Below, in pieces: positions 43,261 to 51,049 of a DNA stretch of 64,000 nt (position 1 is its first letter; every line of letters starts with the position of its first letter). A program made the translations under genes and the position numbers. The DNA is from Epilithonimonas hungarica. Its GTDB lineage: Bacteria; Bacteroidota; Bacteroidia; Flavobacteriales; Weeksellaceae. The notes beneath the pieces are model-generated. The model was not told the DNA's origin. It ran no database searches and saw only the letters and a program-made list of their open reading frames with translations. The stretch is from assembly GCF_900102265.1 (NCBI RefSeq), contig NZ_FNBH01000001.1:558001-622000 (forward strand), given 5' to 3'.

Positions 43261-43739
43261 TAATTTTCAGACTTCTTGTGTCCGTAGAAGTACAAAGAGT
43301 GCGTATCAATACTTACACCAAATGCTTTTTCTATAGAGTCTTTGATTCCCTGGATCCTTGGGTCACAAAACTCGATAATTTCCTCGATTTCTTTGTCAGA
43401 ATCTTGTTTGTAAATTACCAGGTGGTCATGCTGCTTGTCAAAATAAGACTTTTCATAAGAAGATGTGCTTAATGTTTTCTCACCAAACTGGTGCTTTCTG
43501 ATAAGTCCCGCATCCAAGAAAATCTCAATAGTATTATAAATCGTCGCCTTACTTACGTGATACTTTTTTTGCATCATCAACAAGTAAAGGTCATCCACGT
43601 TAAAGTGGTGCTCCATATTATAAATCTCCTCAAGAATAGTATAACGTTCCGGCGTGTTGCGGAATCCCTTGTCCTGAAGATATTGTCTTAGAACGTCTTT
43701 TATAGTTGCGATATTCAACTCTTTTTGTTTCGTATCCAT
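43260..43739 (-). CDS. Fur-family metal-responsive regulator
   Basis: This 159-residue protein has the Fur winged helix in residues 10-90 (GFRNTPERYTILEEIYNMEHHFNVDDLYLL, HVSKATIYNTIEIFLDAGLI, both shown in parts) and a dimerisation region with KQHDHLVIYKQ and IIEFCDP, the metal-binding HDH segment. It lacks the CxxC pairs of zinc-structural Fur proteins. It lies directly upstream of the OstA-like gene; Fur, Zur or PerR specificity is undecided. Confidence 0.93.
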   Translation of the reverse strand: MDTKQKELNIATIKDVLRQYLQDKGFRNTPERYTILEEIYNMEHHFNVDDLYLLMMQKKYHVSKATIYNTIEIFLDAGLIRKHQFGEKTLSTSSYEKSYFDKQHDHLVIYKQDSDKEIEEIIEFCDPRIQGIKDSIEKAFGVSIDTHSLYFYGHKKSEN

Positions 43740-43766
43740 AATACAAAAATAGCGATTTTTTTGGGA

Positions 43767-45746
43767 TTAATCGTGATGATGATTTTCCACTTTTTCTATT
43801 TTCTCTATTTTGATTTTCTGGTCAAGCAACGGAGCCGATTCTACAACAACATTGTGACTTGCAACACCATAAGCTGTGAAGTCGTTACTTCCTAACTTTT
43901 TAACAAAATTATAAATGTTAAGAATGATCTTGTCGCGGATTGTCAATAAGAAATCGTTGATATAAACATTATCAATGATCACGAATTTCAAATCCGGAGG
44001 AATGTTATGTGCTCTCAACGACGGGTGCGAACTTCTTGACGGGATTGTTCCTTCTTCCATCATTTCGTTCAGGATCTGCTGGAAATAATCATTGATTCTT
44101 CTGTCTCTTTTGAAACCCAACAAGAAACTGATCTTATAAATCGTTCCTGGCAAGATCTCCTCTACATGGTATTTGAAACTGTAAGGGTCTTCCTGGTTGA
44201 CAATATTCAAAATGAAATAATGATCCGCTCTTTTAGGCTGTGCACGGATAATCGAGTAGATGATCTTCGATTCTACCTCATCATCGCGTTTTGCACGACT
44301 GATGAAAGCAAGATTTGTTGCATATTTAGGAATCGTTTCGTCTAACTTCATATCTTTTATCGTAGAAACATATTTGTCCAATTTCACGAATTTGATGAAA
44401 GTCGTTTTGATGATTCTTCCGTTGTACCAGGCGTACATACAGATACCAATAAAGCCAGCAAGAAGAACAGACATCCAACCGCCGTCAAAGAATTTGATAA
44501 TGTTTGCACTGAAAAATCCACCTTCGATAACGATATAGATCAAGGCAAAAATGGCGATGTATATTTTCTTGGTTCGGGATTTTAAGAACCAGAAGATCAA
44601 AAGGATGGTTGTCATCAACATCGTGACGGTAATGGAAAGCCCGTAAGCAGCTTCCATTTTACTTGATTCTTGAAAATGAACAACAACAATGAAACAAAGT
44701 AGCAACAATCCCCAGTTGATTTTTGGAATGTACATTTGGCCTTTGATCCCAGACGGATACTCGATTTCCTGATTTGGCCAGAAATTGAGTGACATTGCTT
44801 CTGAGAACATTGTGAAAGCTCCTGTAATTACTGCCTGACTCGCAATGATCGCTGCCGCTGTAGCTAGTACAACTCCTGGAATGATAAACCATTCCGGCAT
44901 GATTCCGAAGAATGGGTTTTTCCCTTTGAATACTTCATTATAATTGTTAAGAAGCCACGCACCTTGACCAAGATAATTAAGGATCAGCATTGCTTTTACA
45001 AAAATCCAACTTACACGGATGTTTTTGATCCCGCAATGTCCAAGGTCAGAATACAAGGCTTCCGCTCCCGTTGTACAAAGGAAAACAGCACCTAAAATCA
45101 CAATTGCACTTGGAGAGTTGTAGATCAATTTGATGGCGTAATAAGGATTGAAAGCCTTAAGAACCATTGGATGGTCTATCAAATGAACCAATCCGAAACC
45201 TCCTAAAACCAAAAACCAAAGAACCATGATCGGTCCGAAAAATTTACCGATAAAGCTGGTCCCAAATTGCTGAAAAACAAAAATAATGACCAAAATAACT
45301 AAGGTTATAGGAACAACGGGCGGTTTATGCATTACCAATTCCAGACCTTCTATTGCTGAGATCACTGTCATGGACGGCGTAATAATACTATCAGCAACCA
45401 AGGTCGCTGCACCAATTATCGCAATACCGTAAAGCCATTTTTTCTTGAACCTTTTGACCAAAGAATAGAGAGAAAGAATTCCTCCTTCGCCTTTGTTGTC
45501 TGCTCTTAAGGCAATGATAACGTATTTGATCGTTGTTTGTAAAGTCAGTGTCCAAATAATACACGAGAGTGCGCCTTCTATGTATTCCTCAGAGATGATT
45601 CCGCCTTCTTTTCCTGCGTTGATGATGGCCTTCATTACGTACAACGGTGATGTTCCGATGTCTCCGAAAACAATTCCTAATGAAACTAAAACGCCAACTG
45701 CGGAAAGTTTTTTGAGGTCAAAATGACCACTGCTATCTTGCGACAT
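43767..45746 (-). CDS. kup: Kup-type potassium uptake protein
   Basis: This 659-residue protein has 12 hydrophobic segments in residues 15-460 and the Kup family start VLVSLGIVFGDIGTSPLYVMKAI. Further motifs are LRADNKGEGGILSLYSLV and TTGAEALYSDLGHCGIKNI. The C-terminal ~190 residues form the cytoplasmic domain. It is a proton-coupled K+ importer of the inner membrane. Transcription is probably independent of fur, whose gene lies 27 bp downstream. Confidence 0.95.
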   Translation of the reverse strand: MSQDSSGHFDLKKLSAVGVLVSLGIVFGDIGTSPLYVMKAIINAGKEGGIISEEYIEGALSCIIWTLTLQTTIKYVIIALRADNKGEGGILSLYSLVKRFKKKWLYGIAIIGAATLVADSIITPSMTVISAIEGLELVMHKPPVVPITLVILVIIFVFQQFGTSFIGKFFGPIMVLWFLVLGGFGLVHLIDHPMVLKAFNPYYAIKLIYNSPSAIVILGAVFLCTTGAEALYSDLGHCGIKNIRVSWIFVKAMLILNYLGQGAWLLNNYNEVFKGKNPFFGIMPEWFIIPGVVLATAAAIIASQAVITGAFTMFSEAMSLNFWPNQEIEYPSGIKGQMYIPKINWGLLLLCFIVVVHFQESSKMEAAYGLSITVTMLMTTILLIFWFLKSRTKKIYIAIFALIYIVIEGGFFSANIIKFFDGGWMSVLLAGFIGICMYAWYNGRIIKTTFIKFVKLDKYVSTIKDMKLDETIPKYATNLAFISRAKRDDEVESKIIYSIIRAQPKRADHYFILNIVNQEDPYSFKYHVEEILPGTIYKISFLLGFKRDRRINDYFQQILNEMMEEGTIPSRSSHPSLRAHNIPPDLKFVIIDNVYINDFLLTIRDKIILNIYNFVKKLGSNDFTAYGVASHNVVVESAPLLDQKIKIEKIEKVENHHHD

Positions 45747-45882
45747 AATTGCAATATGTTGAAAAAATAATTCTGCAAATTTAGATTATTTTATATTCTG
45801 AGAAATTTTTTTTACGAAAATGTAATATTAAAGGAAATAGGAAACCGGGAATTATTATTACCAATCGTTTCTGATGTTGAGT

Positions 45883-46215
45883 TTAAAGATATTTTAAGAA
45901 ACTCCAGAGTTTCCTTTTTTTTAGATAATCGGGATTTTGGTCATTGTTATAAGCCTCCCTTTCAAAGCTGATATTGCGGTAAGCGAGATGTGGGTCTTTA
46001 TATTTTAAATATTTGAGATAATATTCTGACAAGTACCAAATGTAAAACGGAATGATCAATAATTCCAATTGCTGACGGATATGGATCTTCTCATGATTGA
46101 TAAGGGTCTTGTTTTGCCTGTATTCTTTTTTTCTCAGCAATATAAACGGAAACAAGGTAATCCCCGAAATTTTAGTATTTTTGAGTAATCTTTGACAAAC
46201 AATAATTATCATCAA
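45883..46215 (-). CDS. Tiny membrane-associated HExxH protein
   Basis: This 110-residue protein carries LINHEKIHIRQQLELL, with the HExxH zinc-protease signature at about residues 41-45. An Ile/Tyr-rich segment (LIIPFYIWYLSEYY) follows, then SFEREAY, where a Glu could be a third ligand. I recognise it as an uncharacterised flavobacterial family, much smaller than known M48/M56 peptidases. It is divergent from the 46251 gene. Proteolytic activity is unproven. Confidence 0.75.
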   Translation of the reverse strand: MMIIIVCQRLLKNTKISGITLFPFILLRKKEYRQNKTLINHEKIHIRQQLELLIIPFYIWYLSEYYLKYLKYKDPHLAYRNISFEREAYNNDQNPDYLKKRKLWSFLKYL

Positions 46216-46250
46216 TCAAAGATAAAAATTTTGGTATAGTTTTTTAACTT

Positions 46251-46427
46251 ATGAAACTAAATGACATCAAAGAAAATGAAGACTTTTATTATAACGAACA
46301 AGGATATAAAGTTTTTACAGAGAAATTCCATTTGAAGCGTGGCTATTGCTGTAAAAGCGGATGCAGGCATTGCCCGTATGGTTATGATAAAAAGACGGAT
46401 ACTTTCATTAAAAAACCTAAAAATTAA
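46251..46427 (+). CDS. DUF5522 family small Cys-rich protein
   Basis: The 58-codon frame reads MKLNDIKENEDFYYNEQG at the start and GYCCKSGCRHCPYGYDKK near the end. CC-x3-C-x2-C is the DUF5522 signature and probably binds metal or a cluster; function unknown. It is easily missed because of its size. It ends 16 bp before the DUF4136 lipoprotein gene, suggesting a joint transcript. Confidence 0.88.
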   Translation: MKLNDIKENEDFYYNEQGYKVFTEKFHLKRGYCCKSGCRHCPYGYDKKTDTFIKKPKN

Positions 46428-46443
46428 CAATAAAATCTACATT

Positions 46444-46977
46444 ATGAAAAAATATATATTTATACTTCTTGCAGTAGTTTCTTTGGGCATGGCTTCTTGT
46501 AGCCCTTTCCAAGTAAAATCTGATTATTCTGCCACTGCAAATTTTGCGAATTACAAAACTTACTTGCTTAGAACAGATGATTTGAAACTGAATGACCTTG
46601 ACAAAGACAGAGTTTTGAACGAACTATCAAAACAATTGCAAGCGAAAGCTTTAACTTCCGGACAAAATCCAGATTTGATTATCAATGTAAAAGCATCTCA
46701 CAAAAAAGTTCAGGACATTACCACTTCCTACGGCGGAGGCTGGGGTTGGGGAAGACCTTGGGGCTGGGGTGGCGGTTTCGGTATGGGAAATACCTGGACC
46801 AACAACTATAATAGTGGAACGATTGTCATTGACATCATTGATGCTAAAACCCAAAAACTGGTTTGGCAAGGTGCGGGAAGCGGAATTTCTGTAGATTCTC
46901 CAAGATCAAAACAGAAACAAATTCCACAAGTTGTAGCAGAGATAATGGCCAATTATCCGCCTCAAAAAGGGAAATAG
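46444..46977 (+). CDS. DUF4136 family lipoprotein
   Basis: This 177-residue protein starts MKKYIFILLAVVSLGMASC, a lipoprotein signal with Cys at 19. The DUF4136 domain follows (DYSATANFANYKTYLL, LNELSKQLQAKAL, PDLIINVKASHKK, GTIVIDIIDAKTQKLVWQG). A Gly/Trp-rich insert (GGGWGWGRPWGWGGGFG) at about residues 96-115 sits in the middle. Probably outer-membrane anchored; role unknown. The start at 46444 gives the signal peptide; the open frame extends into the DUF5522 gene. Confidence 0.88.
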   Translation: MKKYIFILLAVVSLGMASCSPFQVKSDYSATANFANYKTYLLRTDDLKLNDLDKDRVLNELSKQLQAKALTSGQNPDLIINVKASHKKVQDITTSYGGGWGWGRPWGWGGGFGMGNTWTNNYNSGTIVIDIIDAKTQKLVWQGAGSGISVDSPRSKQKQIPQVVAEIMANYPPQKGK

Positions 46978-47018
46978 TTTTCTTTAGATAGATAATAGAC
47001 AGATAGATTATAGAATTT

Positions 47019-47044
47019 AACCGCAGAATTTCTGCGGTTTTTTT
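47019..47044. terminator. Terminator between convergent genes
   Basis: AACCGCAGA (47019-47027) and TCTGCGGTT (47031-47039) pair, followed by a seven-base T-run. It ends just inside the convergent nuclease gene. Confidence 0.85.
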
Positions 47045-47882
47045 ATTCTGATATTTTTGTGTTCATCAATTCTTTAGTTTCTTTCAGAACTTCTGATTTT
47101 TTTTCTTGATTGAGTTCTAAAACATTCAACAAATTCTGATTGTTGAATAATTCCTTTACCAGAACACATCTTTTCTCCAGTAATTTCTGTTTTTGTTTTC
47201 CGTCCAAAGTCGTAAGACAAGTAATAGGGTACAATGCATTTTGGTCAACCAAACTTTTGATGTTTTTATCTTTTGGATAATCCCAAGACAGCAATCTCAA
47301 ACCGTAATATTCTGAGAAAGCCACAGAATCCTTAGTGAAATAAGTATTCGTGATCAACCAACCATCGGTAAATTCAGTTTTGGTACCAAAAAGATTGTAC
47401 TGGATATTAGAAATGTCCTTGATTCTTGACAAAACATACATCGGCGTTGTAACGGAGATTTTTGTGTCTTCCGCATTTCGGAATTTGCATTCTACCCAAT
47501 ACGTCTTCGAATCTTTTTTGGCAATAACATCCGCTTCGTGTGTCACCGAATGTCCTTTTATCAATTGCCCTGTTTCGGTCTTGTAGCCGATGTTTTGAAA
47601 TACTCGAGAAATCCATTGCTCAAAATAAAATCCCGCAGGACCCAATTCCAACAAAGCTTTTTTCAAACTGTATCTTGCCGCGACAGAATTCGAGATTTTC
47701 TTTAATTCTTCAAATGCCATTCTGTACAGTTCGCCGGTTGTGATGCCTTCAAAACATTTTGGTAAGACCGTTTCCAGAACTCTTTTCACAGATTGTTCGC
47801 CTGCTCCCGAATTCCGGAGTGAGCTTTCCAATTTTGAGATTTCAAACTCTACCGTTTCCCCAGCGTTATTCTTGATTTTCAT
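47043..47882 (-). CDS. ATP-cone / Mrr-like restriction nuclease fusion
   Basis: This 279-residue protein has an ATP-cone-like N-terminus (residues 1-85: VEFEISKLESSLRNSG, ITTGELYRMAFEEL). It is followed by a PD-(D/E)xK nuclease domain with GPAGFYFEQWISRVF, THEADVIAKKDSKTYWVECKFR: Asp of EAD, then Glu-Cys-Lys as ExK. ATP-cones sense ATP/dATP in ribonucleotide reductases and NrdR. A nuclease gated by nucleotide level is a reasonable inference. No methylase or other defence gene is nearby. Confidence 0.82.
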   Translation of the reverse strand: MKIKNNAGETVEFEISKLESSLRNSGAGEQSVKRVLETVLPKCFEGITTGELYRMAFEELKKISNSVAARYSLKKALLELGPAGFYFEQWISRVFQNIGYKTETGQLIKGHSVTHEADVIAKKDSKTYWVECKFRNAEDTKISVTTPMYVLSRIKDISNIQYNLFGTKTEFTDGWLITNTYFTKDSVAFSEYYGLRLLSWDYPKDKNIKSLVDQNALYPITCLTTLDGKQKQKLLEKRCVLVKELFNNQNLLNVLELNQEKKSEVLKETKELMNTKISE

Positions 47883-47900
47883 AATTTATATTTTGAATTT

Positions 47901-48037
47901 TATCGCAAAGGCGCAAAATACTTTGAATTTAATAAATATGTTAAAAGTCGCAAAGTTTCCAATATGAATTTTATTGAAGATAAAATCTTTGCGTCTTTTA
48001 AACTTAGTATTTAATAAATTTTTGTGCCTTTGCGATA
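47901..48037. repeat. Inverted repeat (TCGCAAAG family, copy 2)
   Basis: TATCGCAAAGGCGCAAAA (47901-47918) and TTTTGTGCCTTTGCGATA (48020-48037) are complementary apart from one position. Inner copies AAAGTCGCAAAG and CTTTGCGTCTTTT repeat the motif. Related to 26764-26872. Confidence 0.75.
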
Positions 48038-48067
48038 ATTTTTTTCGAATCTAAAGTCTTTTTTCTT

Positions 48068-49384
48068 TTATTCCACAAACCAAATCTCAAACCTACTTCC
48101 CTGCTCCAAAGGTTTATAATTCAGATAACCTTTATGAGCTTCAATAATACTTTTGCTGAGTGTCAATCCAATTCCGGAACCGTTGCTCCTCGTTGTAAAA
48201 AACGGAAGGAAGATCTTATCCTGAATTTCTTTCTGGATTCCGATTCCGTTATCTTCTACACTTAAAATAATTCGTTTGTTTTGAGTTTTGATTTCGGTTT
48301 TTATTGTTCTTTCAACATTGTCAGAAACAGCATAAATGGCGTTGAGATAAAGATTGATCAAACATCTTTCAATCATTTTTTCATCAGCTGAAATCATATG
48401 GTTTTCCAACGAATTGATAATCATAATATGTTTTTTCTCAAATTCAGGTTTCAGGAAATTAAGTGCGGATTCTACAATATTGGTTAAAGAAATTGTTTTG
48501 AAAACAGGCTTCGGAAGTTCTGCGACTTGTCTGTAATCATCTACAAAATTCAGTAATTGTTTTGATTTTGAATTGATGATCATCAGACTTTCCTTCATAT
48601 CCTGCTGGTCTTCTTCTTCGATAATTTCCTGATTGGCAATATATTCAAGATTCTGAATCAAACTATTAACAGGCGTCAAAGTATTAAGAAGTTCGTGCGA
48701 AATCACTTTCATCAGATTATTCCACGCCAGTTTTTCTTTTTGCTCAATAATTTTCTGAACAGATTCTAAACTAATGATACAAAAACGATGTTTCACATTC
48801 TGGACTTTCTTAGTCCTGAGAGAAAATGATTGTTTTGCATTTTCATTGATTGAAATGTCAAAAAATTCCTGGGAGTTTTCGTAGTTGGTTTGTTGAATGA
48901 TTTTGTAAAAATCAGGTGCTTTATTTTCATAAAGATTCCAGGAATTATATTTTGGAATCTGTAGAATTTCCAGAAAAACAGGATTCACATAAAAAACGTC
49001 CCAAACGTTATTTTTTTCAGAAAGAATCATCAATCCAATTTCCAGCTGATTCAAAATTTCTTCGTACAAAAGTTTATAAGATGATTGCGAAAGATGTTCT
49101 TCTTTGCTTTGATAATAAAGCTTTACAGCATTTTCGACCAAACTGTTTTCTTCAGTTTTTGGAAATAATGAAAAATCCTTTTTCTGAATAGCCAAAAGCA
49201 ATTTTTCTGTTTTCTGAATGTACGACAAAGCCGAGGTCTGTGCCAGAACAATACAGACCAAACTTACCAATGAAAATAAGATACAGTTGATCCATTTGTT
49301 CTGAGAATAAAAATCATACGCAAAAATTCCGCAGACAATTGCCAGCAGAATAAATATCAGCCAAAAAAATTGCTGTTTTTTCAT
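48068..49384 (-). CDS. PAS-type sensor histidine kinase (NtrB-like)
   Basis: This 438-residue protein has two hydrophobic segments (about 7-24, 33-53), a PAS-like domain (105-210, NNVWDVFYVNPVFLEIL), and HisKA with His230 in VISHELLNTLTPVNSL. The ATPase domain follows (LYLNAIYAV, VEDNGIGI, TRSNGSGIGLTLSKSI). It starts one base after the stop of the sigma-54 activator gene, so the pair is one operon and one signalling pair. The divergent exporter operon is the likely target. Confidence 0.93.
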   Translation of the reverse strand: MKKQQFFWLIFILLAIVCGIFAYDFYSQNKWINCILFSLVSLVCIVLAQTSALSYIQKTEKLLLAIQKKDFSLFPKTEENSLVENAVKLYYQSKEEHLSQSSYKLLYEEILNQLEIGLMILSEKNNVWDVFYVNPVFLEILQIPKYNSWNLYENKAPDFYKIIQQTNYENSQEFFDISINENAKQSFSLRTKKVQNVKHRFCIISLESVQKIIEQKEKLAWNNLMKVISHELLNTLTPVNSLIQNLEYIANQEIIEEEDQQDMKESLMIINSKSKQLLNFVDDYRQVAELPKPVFKTISLTNIVESALNFLKPEFEKKHIMIINSLENHMISADEKMIERCLINLYLNAIYAVSDNVERTIKTEIKTQNKRIILSVEDNGIGIQKEIQDKIFLPFFTTRSNGSGIGLTLSKSIIEAHKGYLNYKPLEQGSRFEIWFVE

Positions 49385-50728
49385 TTATAATTCAAATTTT
49401 TCCATTCTTCTGTACAGCGCCGCTCTCGATAATCCCAAATCTTCTGCTGCCAAAGAAATATTTCCGCGATGTTTTTTCAGCGCTTTTTTAATCAGGATTT
49501 CTTCCATTTCTTCGATGTTCAGATTTACAATTGTTTTCTCGGATTCTTCATCCTGAGGCATCAGCAATTTAAGATTTTTCTCGTTGGAAAGAATCACGCT
49601 TCTTTCGATACAGTGGTCGAGTTCACGAATGTTTCCTGGCCAGGAATAATGTGTTAATTCTGAAATTAAAGTTTCATTTAAAGCCAAATCAGGCTTATGA
49701 TATTTCTGCTTGTATTTATCCAGAAAATAATCCGCTAACGTCGGAATGTCTTCCAAACGTTCTCTCAAACTTGGAATATTTAATTCAACCGTGTTGATTC
49801 TATAATATAGATCTTTTCGGAAACGATTTTCAGCAACAGCTTTTTTAAGATTCTCGTTGGTTGCAAAAATAAACCTTACGTCCAACAATCTTTCTTTACT
49901 TTCTCCAATTCTGGATAGTTTTCTATTTTGAATTAAACTCAATAATTTAGTTTGAAGATGAAGTGGAAGGTTTCCGATTTCGTCGAGAAAAACAGTTCCA
50001 TTTTCGGCATTCTCGATTTTTCCAGCGTAATCCTGATGCGCATCTGTAAATGCTCCTTTTTTGTAACCAAACAATTCGGCTTCGAAAAGATTCTCCGAAA
50101 GGCTTCCCAAATCAATATGAACAAAAGGCTGGTTTTTCCGTTCTGATAACTCGTGAATATGTTCCGCCAAAACATATTTTCCGGTTCCGTTTTCGCCCAA
50201 AAGTAAAACGTTGGCATCAGTTGGCGCAACTCTATCAATCTGGTCCATCACTTCCTGCATTGCAGGAGATTGGGTTTCCAACTGATATTGATTGGTTTTG
50301 ATGCTGACATTTTCCCATTGATTCAGTTTTTTATTTTTTCGGGAAATATCGACTGCGAGATTCACGGAAGCATACAATTTTTCGTTATTCCAAGGTTTCA
50401 GAATAAAATCGGTAGCGCCATTTTTCAAAGCTTCAACAGCTAATTCTACTTCGCCGTAAGCTGTCATCAGAATAATCGGAAGCTGAGGTTCGAGAATTTT
50501 GATTTCCTGCATCCAATACAAACCGTCTTGTCCATTTTCAAAACCTTTTCGGAAATTCATATCGAGAAGAATGGTGTCAACTTGCTGTTCGGATAAAAAT
50601 TTCAGAATATTTTTAGGCTGACTAAGACAGCTGACCTCCGTAAAAAACTTCTTGAGCCAGACTCTCGCCGAAAACAAAATATCCTCGTCGTCATCCACAA
50701 TTAAAATATGAGCTTCTTTTTTTCGCAT
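49385..50728 (-). CDS. NtrC-family sigma-54-dependent response regulator
   Basis: The 447-residue protein has a receiver with Asp56 (TILLDMNFRKG) and an AAA+ domain with Walker A GENGTGK (178-184) and Walker B GTVFLDEIG. The sigma-54-contact loop reads GAFTDA (225-230) instead of GAFTGA. A Fis-type helix-turn-helix lies at 405-447 (ISLAAEDLGLSRAALYRRM). It should activate sigma-54 promoters from a distance. Two palindromes and a -24/-12-like promoter lie in the divergent intergenic region. Confidence 0.94.
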   Translation of the reverse strand: MRKKEAHILIVDDDEDILFSARVWLKKFFTEVSCLSQPKNILKFLSEQQVDTILLDMNFRKGFENGQDGLYWMQEIKILEPQLPIILMTAYGEVELAVEALKNGATDFILKPWNNEKLYASVNLAVDISRKNKKLNQWENVSIKTNQYQLETQSPAMQEVMDQIDRVAPTDANVLLLGENGTGKYVLAEHIHELSERKNQPFVHIDLGSLSENLFEAELFGYKKGAFTDAHQDYAGKIENAENGTVFLDEIGNLPLHLQTKLLSLIQNRKLSRIGESKERLLDVRFIFATNENLKKAVAENRFRKDLYYRINTVELNIPSLRERLEDIPTLADYFLDKYKQKYHKPDLALNETLISELTHYSWPGNIRELDHCIERSVILSNEKNLKLLMPQDEESEKTIVNLNIEEMEEILIKKALKKHRGNISLAAEDLGLSRAALYRRMEKFEL

Positions 50729-50770
50729 TTTTTCGATGTAAATTTTATTTTCGGTTTTTACATTCTTTTT

Positions 50771-50835
50771 GTCATTCCGTAGGAATCTAAATCTACATTT
50801 TCATAATAGTTTTGTAGAGATTCCTACGCAATGAC
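50771..50835. repeat. Dispersed inverted repeat (GTCATTCCG family, copy 1)
   Basis: GTCATTCCGTAGGAATCT (50771-50788) and AGATTCCTACGCAATGAC (50818-50835) are complementary but for one base. A second copy is at 62121-62165. Confidence 0.75.
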
Positions 50836-50901
50836 GAACGTTGAGTTATATTTTATTCATTAAAATAATAATAAATTATAATTCATCATTTATAATTAAT
50901 A

Positions 50902-50938
50902 TGTCCGTTTTCGCACAAAAAATGTCCGATAATGAACA
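50902..50938. promoter_or_regulatory. Tandem palindromes, candidate NtrC-type upstream activating sites
   Basis: TGTCCGTTTTCGCACA (50902-50917) and TGTCCGATAATGAACA (50923-50938) are two 16-bp imperfect palindromes sharing TGTCCG-n4-yGnACA. Their starts are exactly 21 bp apart, two helical turns, so both face the same side of the DNA. They lie 64-100 bp before the sigma-54-like promoter. Confidence 0.65.
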
Positions 50939-51001
50939 GTTTTAAAATTAATAAAATTATATTTAATCACATTTACAGGGCGTTACAAGATTATAAATTC
51001 A

Positions 51002-51017
51002 TGGCACTTGCATTGTG
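51002..51017 (+). promoter_or_regulatory. Candidate sigma-54 (-24/-12) promoter of the exporter operon
   Basis: TGGCAC-TTGCA-TTGTG fits TGGCAC-n5-TTGCw except for GT in place of the usual -12 GC. The ATG of the HlyD gene lies 33 bp after it. Confidence 0.6.
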
Positions 51018-51049
51018 TAATTGTTTGTAAGTAAAATAGTTATCTAAAT

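Noticed and set aside
48068-50728. Possible restriction or defence island together with the 47043 nuclease
   Set aside because: The neighbours are a normal kinase/regulator pair and an exporter; no methylase, helicase or other defence gene is present.
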